From the NCBI GenBank assembly GCA_027923505.1, contig BROI01000003.1:1488001-1552000 (forward strand): a stretch of 64,000 nucleotides of DNA, given 5' to 3'. A program made the translations under genes and the position numbers. Source of the DNA: Mayamaea pseudoterrestris (Eukaryota; Bacillariophyta; Bacillariophyceae; Sellaphorales; Sellaphoraceae). Within the stretch, counting starts at the first letter, position 1, and each line of letters opens with the position of its first letter. The notes beneath the pieces are model-generated. The model was not told the origin of the DNA, ran no database searches, and saw only the letters and a program-made list of their open reading frames with translations. Positions 10,636 through 20,376 of this stretch are shown here, one piece after another.

Positions 10636-11535
10636 ATGGAGACGGACAGCGATCTCTCAGGTCTCATTGCACGCAAGGATCACTTGAATGTGCTTCGCTA
10701 TATTCGCGTTCACCAACTGCGAGAGCCGCATCTAGTTTTGACGCATGGCCGGAAGCTCCTCGATTCCAAAAAGCTAGCCACGGACGACCTTACGCGACTG
10801 GCCGTCCTTGAACAAATCTGTCTTGCCGCATTGGACGCTGGAAATCCAGAAACAGCCGAGGACTGCCTTTTGCGCATTAAGGAGACTGGGGTTGCTAATG
10901 ATTCCATGCGTTTTCAACGACTCACGGCGCGCTGCCTTGAAGCGGCGGGCGATTTTGTTGGGGCGGAAATGGTTTACGACGAACTGCTGAAAGATAACCC
11001 AGCCAACCTGATAGCATTGAAGAGAAAGTACTGCATTCAAAAGGCACAACCGGTAAAGGAAGCAGAAACTATGGATGCACTGAACAATTACTTGCAGCAA
11101 AACTACTCGGACACTGCTGCTTGGTACGAAATGAGCCAACTTCGGCTCCAGCTTGGAGACTACGAGGGAGCTGCTTTTGCTTTGGAGGAAGTCATTCTAG
11201 GCGCTCCATCGGACGCAAAACTCCATCTTGAGCTCGCCGAGTGTTACGCGACGTTGGGCAAGCTGGAGAATTTGATTCTCGCGCGAAAACATTGCGCCCA
11301 AGCACTGGAACTGGATCCAAACATGCGGAGAGCACAGTTCAGCCTTGTAGTGATTGCCAATGCATATTTACTCGAATCAGCAAAGCACAAGAGCTCAGAG
11401 GAGCATGAAGATGCTGTTGCACACGAGCTAATCAAGTATGCAGCCAGTCGTCTGACGGATGCTTACGCTGGGACTGACATGTTTGCCGCTGTTCGGGATC
11501 TCATGGACCAATACATCACACAGTCTGATGAGTAA
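10636..11535 (+). CDS. EMC2: EMC2, ER membrane protein complex subunit 2 (TPR protein)
   Basis: Cytosolic scaffold subunit of the ER membrane complex, which inserts tail-anchored and multi-pass proteins. Intronless, 299 aa, the usual EMC2 length. It is almost entirely helical TPR repeats: LAALDAGNPETAEDCLLRI, ARCLEAAGDFVGAEMVYDEL, then NPANLIALKRKYCI, LRLQLGDYEGAAFALEEV and LHLELAECYATLGKLEN. The block LxxDNPxNxxxxKRKxCIxK followed by DTAAWYEMSQLRLQLGDYExAAFxLEEVIL is characteristic of EMC2/TTC35. I start at ATG 10636 (METDSDLSGLI); the longer frame upstream opens at a different ATG and overlaps the shared promoter with SKP1. EMC1 lies about 50 kb away in this window; this is probably coincidence. 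Confidence 0.92.
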   Translation: METDSDLSGLIARKDHLNVLRYIRVHQLREPHLVLTHGRKLLDSKKLATDDLTRLAVLEQICLAALDAGNPETAEDCLLRIKETGVANDSMRFQRLTARCLEAAGDFVGAEMVYDELLKDNPANLIALKRKYCIQKAQPVKEAETMDALNNYLQQNYSDTAAWYEMSQLRLQLGDYEGAAFALEEVILGAPSDAKLHLELAECYATLGKLENLILARKHCAQALELDPNMRRAQFSLVVIANAYLLESAKHKSSEEHEDAVAHELIKYAASRLTDAYAGTDMFAAVRDLMDQYITQSDE

Positions 11536-11672
11536 CTTATTGATTTAAAATCCTGTTCAAGTTTATTACCAGTCTTTAAGGACTGAATTCGTGCACATGA
11601 TCTAGTCTTGCATCGATGCTCTCTGATAACACGAGAGCACAGACGGTTCGCTACATAGACTACCCAGCGTCA

Positions 11673-12556
11673 TCAAGCCGGATCAACATTCTCCTCTTTG
11701 GCAAGTCCAAGTGGCTTAAGCAACCAATTTAAGTCTTGTTTAGCACCAAGCGACACTGTGCCGACCGTACCAACGGCCAACATCGTCGTTCGAAGCCGAG
11801 CAAAGAATTTGGACGCTTCCGAAAATGGATTGTTGCCTACGAATATTCCCATTAGTTTGACAAAAATGTTTGTGCTTGACAAAGTGCTAGCGAGATCATC
11901 GAGTCGATAATAGACGGCCTCCGCATATAGCTCTTGCAATATCTTGTGGTCTTTTGGAAGAACCAGAGCAGTCTTGGCGGCATCATACGTTTTCTTCAGC
12001 TGATGTGTCGACGAGCACGAAGACTGCACACCGTCGGCTCTATTACGCAGGTACTGTAATATGAATCCCTGCAGAAAAAGCATATAAAAACACTTGTGTT
12101 AAACCCAAGTGGTTGCAGTAGCGAGTGTAGACTCTGTATAGAACTTTGAAAGCAGTCACCCACACCAAAGTGCATACGCGTGACGAGAATACTTACAAAG
12201 TGTTTGGAGTCCCTGTCGATAAAAATTGCTCCATCAAGCATAATCTCCTTGTTCAATTCCGCCCGAGCCACATGGTCCCCGAGTACGGCGCATCCGTTGA
12301 CGGTCGATCGCAGAGTGGTGAACTTCGTGCCGCCGACGGACAGATTAATGCATCCATCGCCGGTGCCATGTCTGGTTATCGTACCGAGGCTCAAAGAGTT
12401 CGTCCCTTTTACTAAAGAAGTGTCAGATGCTTCCGAGAATAGTCGTTTCTGCAAGGTTGGTCGGTAATTTTGACAGGGTCTACTCCATGTTCTTGGCTTG
12501 TGCATTCCTTGATGGAAAAACGATGATAAGTGACGAAAGCTCATCGTTGCAGTCAT
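11673..12556 (-). CDS. BTB/T1 (KCTD-type) domain protein with mitochondrial-like leader (two exons)
   Basis: Exons 12556-12197 and 12068-11673 give 251 aa; the 128-base intron is in phase 0 and splits the T1 domain exactly. The joined motif reads CINLSVGGTKFTTLRSTV ... DGAIFIDRDSKHF then GFILQYLRNRADG, the classical potassium-channel tetramerisation (T1/KCTD) fold, residues about 69-135. KCTD proteins oligomerise and often recruit cullin-3; that role is inferred only. The N-terminus (MTATMSFRHLSSFF...RPTLQKRLFSEAS) is basic and hydroxylated with few acids, like a mitochondrial presequence, which would be unusual for this family. The C-terminal third holds a helical region and a mildly hydrophobic stretch (MLAVGTVGTVSLG). 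It is not a voltage-gated channel: no S1-S6 helices follow. Confidence 0.8.
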
Positions 12557-12802
12557 GCTTTGGTATAGCGAGAGTTACAGTATGCTCCTTGTCAGGATTG
12601 TTGCCGACAATGCATCAATTGTCGGCCGGTAAAGTTTCATGACAGAAGCCATGCGCTATGCAGGATCGCGATGGATCTCGCACAAAGAAAATGAGTCACA
12701 GTACGATGCACATCAGTTAACTATCAATTACATATAATAATTATTGTTGACGCATAGTACATAATACATTTAGGCAAGAAACGTTCCCCATAGATCATCA
12801 AT

Positions 12803-13701
12803 TTACATTAGCAGCTCAACCTTGTTTTCCAGATACAAGTCACGAATCCGACTGTACCGTACAATCAAGACCGTGCCCTTTACATGCCAATCAGGTGGAG
12901 TGTTATCCGTTGCATTGTCAACAAGGACATCCTCCTTGCATCGCACGAAAATATAAGTCTCCAAATCTGGTTCATCAATCATTTCCGGCTCGTCGAGCTG
13001 CTTGAAAACCTCCTGCGGAAAGTGATCAAGAACCGTTTTACGCAAGTGCCGTTCCAGCATAGTGCCATACTCTTTCAAGTATGCTTTCTAAAAAGACAAA
13101 TTGCAGTGTGAGTCGTCACCATTAACAGTTCGCTCGAGCATGCAAGCAGCAGAGTCATACGAACCTCTAAGTCACTCAGTCGATCGAGATGCTCTCGCAT
13201 ATGCAGAGGATACTCCTCGAGTTTGCCAAGGCGCTGTTTCAGTAGTCCACTGAGCAAAAACTTGGCCCGCTCCGCATCAATCTTGAGGATTCTTGTCATG
13301 AGAGCATCCAAATGAACATTCTCCGAAGATCCTTGCGTTTGTAGTTCCTCCATTCTTTCTTCCTGCGTCTCGAGTGCTTCTAGCAAGGCCTGCACAGTGT
13401 CATTGTCGAATGGCAGAATTTCCGGCGAGCACAATTCCTGCGTCCACAGCGACTGCAATTTTGAGTAAATTGTGTCACCCTTGAGATCTGTAAAGCCTGT
13501 CACATCGCCCAAGTCTAGCCGCTCCTCGTCGGTGGCATCGGGTGTATCGTTGAGCTTTCGTCGTTCGGCTTCCACCAAGGCTGCGGGAAGCGTCAGTTGC
13601 TCTCGGTCTTCCTCATTCCAATCTTCGGCTTGCTCATCTGGTTGCTCGTCCTGTTGTTGAGGCTCCAAGACCTCGTCGAGAAGGTGGTGAAGATCCGCCA
13701 T
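12803..13701 (-). CDS. SLD5: SLD5, GINS complex subunit 4 (two exons)
   Basis: GINS joins Cdc45 and Mcm2-7 in the replicative CMG helicase. Exons 13701-13165 and 13087-12803 give 273 aa; the intron is 77 bases. The A-domain is visible as LQSLWTQELCSPEILPF and ILKIDAERAKFLLSGLLKQRLGKLEEYPLHM, and the B-domain as the exon 2 end DLETYIFVRC ... RYSRIRDLYLENKVELLM, which matches the terminal beta strands of SLD5. The start is set at MADLHHLLDEVLEP. An ATG 28 codons upstream gives a basic extension lacking similarity (MRRLWKRHPMTRTQ) and could be used. There is an acidic Q/E-rich stretch at residues 15-35. A gene with possible Cdt1 similarity lies 7 kb away. Confidence 0.92.
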
Positions 13702-14120
13702 GGTGAAAGCTTGACTGTGAAGCTGCAGCTTTGCTCGGCGAATTTGTGTTCGTGTCATTGGATGCCGTTTCCAGAGTCGGCGCATATCCTATTGCCTACT
13801 GTTTTGTCCACAGTGCTTTCGGATGGCTTGCTGGTCTTTTTCCGTCACGTCATCGCCACCATGTGCGACGTATTCTTCGAAAGTGATGGGTCGGTTGGTC
13901 TCCCGGCGCCATTACTACACGAAACTCCGGCAGCATCGCATATACTCTCACTACAGCAAAGACAATCCCGCATCTACCTAGCACCTGTTTCTCTTGTGAG
14001 GAAAGTTTCTACCTCGTTAAATCGGACGCCATTCTCGCGGCGATTCCAAGTCGGTTACGGAACACGCAACCCGAACACGTTCAACGCCGATAATTTGCTC
14101 CATTGGCCACTTACCTAACA

Positions 14121-15400
14121 ATGGAGTTTCTTTTATCGCATTCGACCAGCCGGATTCGAACGGTCATGACGAACTCATTGGTGCAGACTGTTGCTGTGGG
14201 AAGGCTTGGTCGAGGACGAAGTCGCTTGGCATCCAACGGAACCAAGGCCAAGAGTCTCATTACCAGCCACCAACAGCGCCGACCAAACAAGTCGGCCACA
14301 ATGAGCTCGTCGTTGAAACAACATTCGACGACAACATCAATGGATTTCACGCATTCCGCTCCGAGTCTGATCAGCAAGGCTGAGTGTGACAGTGCAGCCT
14401 ATCCTTCCATGACGAACCTCCGTGCTCTTTTTGTCGCGAGCGCCATTCCAATGGTTGGATTTGGAGCCATGGATAATATTGTAAGTATGATTGAAATACG
14501 AAACGCAGCTGAGTAGAATGGTTTTGCGACGTTTTGCGCGAGGACACGCGCGGTGCAGGTCTCGTGGCATGTACTTTGGAAGGCTAACACGCTTTTCCCG
14601 TTACACTAGGTGATGATCCAAGCCGGACAGTACATTGACAGCACTCTTGGTGTCTCGTTAGGACTAGCAACGATGGTTAGTACAACGATTATGCATTACA
14701 CAAGTGGACATACACTGCGACCGCGCTCATCTTGTTGCCAATTCATCCTCACTTGCCACAGACTGCTGCCGCCGCCGGTCAAGTTGTCTCTGACGTTTCT
14801 GGAGTCGTGTTTGGCGGAACACTGGAACGTGTTCTTAGTCGAATGGGTGCCATTCCCGCCCCTGACCTTACCAACGCCCAGCGCCAACTCTCCATTTGCC
14901 GAAATGTTTCAATGGCGGGTGCCGTTGTCGGCGTCATTATTGGATGTGCTCTCGGTGCATGCACGTTACTACTCGTCGATTTGGACGCTCGAAATCGTAT
15001 CGAACGAGCGCATCAGTTGAGAGAGATTGTCACGGATATGATATCCGATAAGGATCTGGGCGGTTTGTCTGCCGAGACGTCAACCATTTACCTGGCTGCA
15101 AAGGGGAAATTTACTCTGGACGAGGAAGGGACCGGCAACAAATTTAGAACATCCATGGAGTTTTTGGACGATGCGCAATGTGATTTTGTGAAGGAATGTG
15201 GCGCTCGAAGGGAAACGATTGTGTCGTCATCCGGAAATATTGTGTATGTGCCCGTTGCTGTTGACAATGACTTGATCGCAGTGGTTGAATTTCGCCACAA
15301 CCGGACAAATGACGCAACAACTTTTTCGGAGGAGGACATTTTACAGGCCAAAACGATCGCGAAGCATCTAGCCATCTTTATGACCCGCATCGCCGGGTAG
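14121..15400 (+). CDS. TMEM65-family membrane protein with C-terminal GAF-like domain (three exons)
   Basis: Exons 14121-14480, 14610-14675 and 14762-15400 give 354 aa; introns are 129 and 86 bases, both phase 0. The middle is a clear TMEM65 core: LFVASAIPMVGFGAMDNI, then VMIQAGQYIDSTLGVSLGL, then TAAAAGQVVSDVSGVVFGG, ending in a third hydrophobic helix AGAVVGVIIGCALGACTLLL. TMEM65 is an inner mitochondrial membrane protein of animals. After the third helix, residues about 225-353 form a soluble domain with a GAF-like pattern (AHQLREIV..., STIYLA, ETIVSSSGNIVYVPV, LIAVVEFRHN, FSEEDILQAKTIAKHLAIFM). The first 60 residues are Ser/Arg-rich without acids, consistent with a mitochondrial or plastid leader. 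The ORF opens at TTG 14103; 14121 is the first ATG. Confidence 0.85.
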
Positions 15401-15865
15401 CTCGTGTCTCATTGGAGGCGCGTGCACCGATTACATGGGTTTTGCTTTTTGATTCATTTGTAGCCAGCGTTTTTGCGATTTACGAGACGTTATTACATAT
15501 TATTTTTACCTCTTGAGCGTAACTGCACAACTTTTTTTAGACTCTATTGTAGATATCTTCTGAATTGGTTCGCTGCACGTAGAGTAGCTGTTAGTTAGTC
15601 GCAGCGTGACCATTATTTGAATATGTAACGAAGAACAGCGAATAATTTAGCTTACTTTGGCCGGCTTGTGCGCCAACCGTCTGTATGTATCAAACGAAAC
15701 ACACGGTTGCATCCCATCATCGACCAAACTTCATCATTCACGAGCACTTAGATAGTAGATTGTAAAGAGAGGTGCTTCGTAGTGTTTCGGCAAATTCCTG
15801 GTGTGACTCAAAAGACTGAGTGAACGGTTGAGACGTGATAGCAGCGAAGGAACGCGCGCGTCAAG
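15401..15865. other. Intergenic between TMEM65-GAF and coiled-coil gene
   Basis: 465 bases, T-rich just after the TMEM65 stop. It presumably holds the 3' end of that gene and the promoter of the next. No RNA gene or repeat seen. Confidence 0.5.
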
Positions 15866-18800
15866 ATGCGTGACGGCCCACCGACAATGGCAGCATCGGC
15901 GTCTTTTTCTACGAGCACGCTGCTGAAAGAAATTACCTGTCTGAGAGCTCAACTAAAGGAGCTTGAAGAGGATTCCAAGAGCACTGTTTCCAGTGCAGTT
16001 ACTTGTGATAACATGGTCGGCGGTGAGAGCGAAGCAATGATTCAACTGCGCAAGGACCTGTCACTCGTCGTTCACGAGAAGGCGAACCTGGAAAAAGAAT
16101 TCATGAACCAGATTGCATCCCTGGCGCGCGATAATCGAGCGATTGTCTCTGAGCTACAAGACAAGCTCATACGGGCCGAAGCGCGCAATGTGTCCATCGA
16201 AGGCCAGCTCGGCCAACAAGGAAAGGATGACGCAGACACTCATCGCTGGATGAAAATTTTGGAGGAGGAACGCGATCGACACCAGGACGAGTTAGAGCAA
16301 ATGAAAGTAACTCTTCAGTCATCCGATTTGGAAATAGCTGAGTGCCGACGCGAGCTTGACGACATGGCCGAGCAGCTGGAAGACGTACATGCTGAGAAGG
16401 ATGAGCTGTTGCGCGAAGTAACTGATGTTCGTCTACAATTTAGCGAAGAGCAACGCCGCACAGAAAGCCTCCGCGTCGAGCTGAAGGAATGCAACAACAC
16501 TATTAGCAAGCTGCGACAGGAGGTTGCCGAGAAGGACGAGTTAATTTTGGAGAAGGACAACGCGATTGCGACGAAAGATCAAGAAATGGGCGAAATGAAT
16601 GACAGCATCATTGACCTCGAAAGCCACAAGGAGATGCTCGTTGCCGAAGTCGGTGACCTCAAGCAGCAACTTGAGAAGATCAAGAATACAAAAAAGTCAA
16701 AGAGCCATCTGGACGAGGCACTTTCATCGTCAGAGAAAGAGACGCTCACGAACGGAGTTCAAATGCTTGAGGAGCGTCTGGCAAAGTTCCAGACAAAGCT
16801 CACAGACCGCGACGCAACTATTACAAAGCTTTCTGCTTGTCTCGATGAGGAGCGACTTTGCAATCAAAAACTCAAGGAAGAAATTAAGAAGGTCACTGAA
16901 GCAAGCAATGAACATGACAAAGTTTCGCCAGTCTCACCCTCAAAACCACCATCTGGACGCACGTCGCCTACCTGCATTGTCACGTCACCAGGTTGTAAGA
17001 GTCCCAGCGAAACCGAGACTGTTGGTCCTCGAACACCTGTTTCCACCATTGTTGCTTCCTTTGAGCGCCGCAACTCCAAAGACTCGCCCGATACTAGTTC
17101 TCCTAAATTCGATGATGAGCACGGGCAAGGTACCGAAACTATTCTTGACACAGGACCAGCTTCGTTGCAGCATCTCAACAGCCAACTCAACCAAGAAAAG
17201 GAGGCAAACCGAGCCATGCGTTTGCAGTTTTCACAGACAAAGGATGCACTGCAAAAGAAGCTGACAGCAAGCTTGACGGAAATCCAACGATTGCAAGTGC
17301 AACTCAACGAATCGCAGACGCTGCGACAGGCTGTGGTTGATGACTTGACGCAACAGCTTGCTCTTGAAAAGGAATCGGCCACTTTGCTACGCTCCGACTT
17401 ACAGCAGGCTTTGCGTCAAGTAGGTGACGCTGAGCAGGCTCTAAAAGAAGTCGAGCGGCTGAAGAGTCAACTGCAGGAGTGCGACGAGTTCCAGGTCTCA
17501 CAGGAGCAAAATGTCATGGAATTAGAAAAGGAACTTCTGGAAGAGAAGGAAAAGTCTCACGAACTTCATATAAAATTAGACGAAACCGAAGAACAATACT
17601 CAAAGTCCGTCACCGAAATGGGTAACCAGCTTTTCCGTGAACAAGAGCAAGTTCAGCTTCTTATGATCAAGGTCGAGGCTCAAGAGGCGGAGCATCGTAA
17701 AGAAGCAAAAGATATTGAAGATCGCCTTTCACGCGAGCGAGCTTTAGTCAGCAAATTACGCTCAGACTTGGATAACGCAGGACAGAGCAAATCGTCGCCC
17801 TCGAATATGGAGATGCAGTTGAAAGAAAGCCAGCGAGAAATTAACCAACTTCGATTTCAATTGGCGGCGTTGGAGAAATCGAATGAGGCAATCAAGACGG
17901 ACACGGCCGAAATTGCTAAACTGCGAATGAAGGCACACCAGGCTCATTCAGAGAAGCGTCAGCTGGAGAACAAAGTCACATTGCAGGAACAAGAAGTCGA
18001 TCGCCTTAAAAGTGAACTGTCCTACTGCCTTGTAAGCGGTTCCATGCAGGAAGAAAAGAAGGAAAGCCATGGTTGCGATGAAGGTGACGAGGTGAGCAGA
18101 TTGCGATCACAAGTGCATTCGCTGCAAGAGGAACTTAGCGCGGCCATGACAGAAATAGAGCGATTGCTTGACGAAGTTGAGTCATTGCGCAATGCGCTAC
18201 GAACGGAACCGCGCGTTTCTAGGACAAGCGAGCAAGCGCTTTCTCCGAAGTCACAGCGATCATACGAGGCGCAGATCAACAAACTGCAAGTTGAGCTGAC
18301 GAAGACTCAAGTCGCCAGAAATGAGTTGCAGACGGAATTGCACAAGAAGATTTCAGCACTTGAGGAAGAATTAGAGGCTCTTGAAGCAGAAGCCGAGGAC
18401 GAGCTCGAGGCGAAGGAGAAGGAAATGCAAGTGCTCGCAGACGATTTGGCAGGAAAGGACGCAAAAATTGCACAGCTCGAGGCACAGCAGAATCAGATGT
18501 GCAGTAGCATCAATGATGTGTCAACCAGCCGACAGGATGACATGGAGGAATTGCAGGCAGAACTGATAGCAATGACCTCCAGGACCACTGCCCAAGCGCG
18601 AGAGATACAGGCGCTAAAAACGAAAATTGAAGACACAGAGTCTCGAAAGGGTGAATATGAAAAGAAACTCAAGAGCCGCATCAACGAGCTGGAAGAAGAG
18701 ATTGCGGATGTCACTCGAAATGTCCGCTCACAAGACGTTGAGAATCTTCGTGGCGAGAATAACAAGCTGCGCGATGCCCTACGCGAGATCAAGCTTGAGC

Positions 18801-18964
18801 GAAACAACTTAAAGGATCGGCTGGATGCGCTAGCATCTGATAAGAGCAATTCCAAATCAGCGCAGGTTCTTCGTGATCGTAATATTGTTTTAAAGGAAGA
18901 GGTTGAGAAACTGACGAAGCGCCTCAAAAAGATGGAGGCCAGCATCACTCGCTTCGCGATTTAA
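15866..18964 (+). CDS. Long coiled-coil protein, 1032 aa, with Ser-Pro/Thr-Pro cluster
   Basis: Intronless. Nearly the whole protein is heptad-patterned and rich in E, K, Q, L: LRAQLKELEED near the start, long coils at about residues 60-340 and 430-770, and a last coil (residues about 800-1028) ending RDRNIVLKEEVEKLTKRLKKMEASITRFAI. The coil breaks at about residues 352-420, a Pro/Ser-rich linker carrying eight S-P or T-P sites (SPVSPS, RTSPT, TSPG, KSPS, RTPV, DSPD, SSPK). Another basic SPKS site sits near residue 795. The overall plan resembles myosin-tail, golgin or centrosomal scaffolds, but no diagnostic motif identifies it, so no function is assigned. The neighbours give no clue. The cluster suggests control by a proline-directed kinase such as a CDK; that is inference. 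Confidence 0.8.
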   Translation: MRDGPPTMAASASFSTSTLLKEITCLRAQLKELEEDSKSTVSSAVTCDNMVGGESEAMIQLRKDLSLVVHEKANLEKEFMNQIASLARDNRAIVSELQDKLIRAEARNVSIEGQLGQQGKDDADTHRWMKILEEERDRHQDELEQMKVTLQSSDLEIAECRRELDDMAEQLEDVHAEKDELLREVTDVRLQFSEEQRRTESLRVELKECNNTISKLRQEVAEKDELILEKDNAIATKDQEMGEMNDSIIDLESHKEMLVAEVGDLKQQLEKIKNTKKSKSHLDEALSSSEKETLTNGVQMLEERLAKFQTKLTDRDATITKLSACLDEERLCNQKLKEEIKKVTEASNEHDKVSPVSPSKPPSGRTSPTCIVTSPGCKSPSETETVGPRTPVSTIVASFERRNSKDSPDTSSPKFDDEHGQGTETILDTGPASLQHLNSQLNQEKEANRAMRLQFSQTKDALQKKLTASLTEIQRLQVQLNESQTLRQAVVDDLTQQLALEKESATLLRSDLQQALRQVGDAEQALKEVERLKSQLQECDEFQVSQEQNVMELEKELLEEKEKSHELHIKLDETEEQYSKSVTEMGNQLFREQEQVQLLMIKVEAQEAEHRKEAKDIEDRLSRERALVSKLRSDLDNAGQSKSSPSNMEMQLKESQREINQLRFQLAALEKSNEAIKTDTAEIAKLRMKAHQAHSEKRQLENKVTLQEQEVDRLKSELSYCLVSGSMQEEKKESHGCDEGDEVSRLRSQVHSLQEELSAAMTEIERLLDEVESLRNALRTEPRVSRTSEQALSPKSQRSYEAQINKLQVELTKTQVARNELQTELHKKISALEEELEALEAEAEDELEAKEKEMQVLADDLAGKDAKIAQLEAQQNQMCSSINDVSTSRQDDMEELQAELIAMTSRTTAQAREIQALKTKIEDTESRKGEYEKKLKSRINELEEEIADVTRNVRSQDVENLRGENNKLRDALREIKLERNNLKDRLDALASDKSNSKSAQVLRDRNIVLKEEVEKLTKRLKKMEASITRFAI

Positions 18965-19221
18965 GTCATTAACTACAACCAGTAGAAGAAATATGTCCCT
19001 ACAGTCAATGTTAAAAGTATGGGCAACGTCGTAGAATTATCACTCTCATGGCCCGAGACGACTATGTAACGGGAGAAAAGGGTGCTACTGCGAAAGACAT
19101 CAATAGCTAGACAAGTCTTACCGGTAATCGTGCGACATCGAAGCTGCACCATCGCCGCGACGCGTTTCTTTCGACACCTTTTCAGAAGCAAACCTTTTCC
19201 TCAGCGCTGGCGACGTACGCT

Positions 19222-20250
19222 ATGAGTTGCGATGCCCGCCTCATACAAACACAACCTATTTCACATGCAATTGGAGGCGCGCTGGGATCTGCCGCAGCTT
19301 TGCTCGCATTCTATCCTTTGGAGCGAGCTCGCATAGAGTTGCAGTCACAGGCTGTACGAACACAAGATAGTAACGAAGAGGTTGAGGCGACGAAGTATTC
19401 GGTGAACGTTTTAGTCCCAACATATGCAGCTACTATTCAAACAACGAGCATAAAGACATCGCTTAGAGATTGTCTTTATCAGCTCTGGAAGCGAGACGAG
19501 CTCTATCGTGGAATGTCACCAATAGTCTGCACATTAACAATATCGAATTTTGTCTTTTTCTATGTTCACACCTTTATGAAGCAAGTTATCACAGCTTCAG
19601 CTTTGCGTCCGACCAAGCGGTCACTTCTAATGGCTTCGTGCTTGGCAGGAATACTGAACGTGTTTCTTACCAACCCTCTTTGGGTAGCAAATCTACGGAT
19701 AGTCAATAGCACTCCAACCAAAAACGAAGCTAGTCTTTGGGCACAAGTTCGAGAGATTGCACAAAACGAGGGCACATGTGCTTTGTGGCAAGGTACCTGG
19801 ACGTCCATGCTTCTTGTCAGCAATCCTGTCATTCAGTTCTATACGTACGAGCAACTGAAAAGTTGGCTATTAGCGAAACGACAACGGAGAAGGATTCAAG
19901 ATGAGATGACTCTTTCGCCTTTGGAGGCGTTCGTTGCGGGTGCCACATCCAAAATACTGGCAACGTTGTGCACCTACCCCTTACAACTGGCTCAGTCCAT
20001 TTTGAGGCTTCAACGACGTTCTGTCAATGGTACTCCGGCATGTACGGACGGACCTACGCATTGCCATTTGTACAAGAACACGTGGGACTGTCTCTGGAGG
20101 TTGTATATAAGCGGTGGATTGTCGAAATGGTTCGTTGGCATGAAGGCGAAACTTTTACAGACGACTTTAACGACGGCATTTACGTTTTTAACCTATGAGC
20201 AGATCTTGCATGCAGTCCACCAAGCACATGTGTGCCTAGGGAAACAGTAG
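19222..20250 (+). CDS. Mitochondrial-carrier-family protein, PMP34/SLC25A17-like (peroxisomal nucleotide or cofactor carrier)
   Basis: Six-helix carrier of 342 aa in one exon with three repeats, each opening with a Px(D/E)xx(K/R)-like motif: YPLERARIELQ, NPLWVANLRI and YPLQLAQSILRLQ. The second and third are degenerate in exactly the way seen in peroxisomal PMP34/ANT1 (NPLWVxNxRx and YPLQxxQSILR), and the tail KAKLLQTTLTTAFTFLTYEQI matches the same group. PMP34 exchanges ATP/AMP, CoA, FAD or NAD at the peroxisome. Substrate and location here are inferred. A Cys-His-containing insert (GTPACTDGPTHCHLYKN) lies between helices 5 and 6. ATG 19222 is the first in frame, and no transit peptide is evident. 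Confidence 0.85.
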   Translation: MSCDARLIQTQPISHAIGGALGSAAALLAFYPLERARIELQSQAVRTQDSNEEVEATKYSVNVLVPTYAATIQTTSIKTSLRDCLYQLWKRDELYRGMSPIVCTLTISNFVFFYVHTFMKQVITASALRPTKRSLLMASCLAGILNVFLTNPLWVANLRIVNSTPTKNEASLWAQVREIAQNEGTCALWQGTWTSMLLVSNPVIQFYTYEQLKSWLLAKRQRRRIQDEMTLSPLEAFVAGATSKILATLCTYPLQLAQSILRLQRRSVNGTPACTDGPTHCHLYKNTWDCLWRLYISGGLSKWFVGMKAKLLQTTLTTAFTFLTYEQILHAVHQAHVCLGKQ

Positions 20251-20376
20251 CCTGAATGAGACTCGCAGTCAACGAACGAAGGTCGCTTATTGCTGCGACT
20301 CACTCGTCACGCCGATGTTTTGTGTGTGTCCTACAACGAACTGCGTCTATAGGTTTTAATTATTATACACGTTAAA

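Noticed and set aside
13597-14118. Plus-strand frame of 173 codons
   Set aside because: Overlaps SLD5 on the other strand, begins inside it, has no family similarity, and crosses the SLD5/TMEM65 promoter.
16599-17264. Plus-strand frame of 221 codons within the coiled-coil gene
   Set aside because: Alternate frame of a compositionally biased coding region; Arg/Ser/Lys-rich without domain features.
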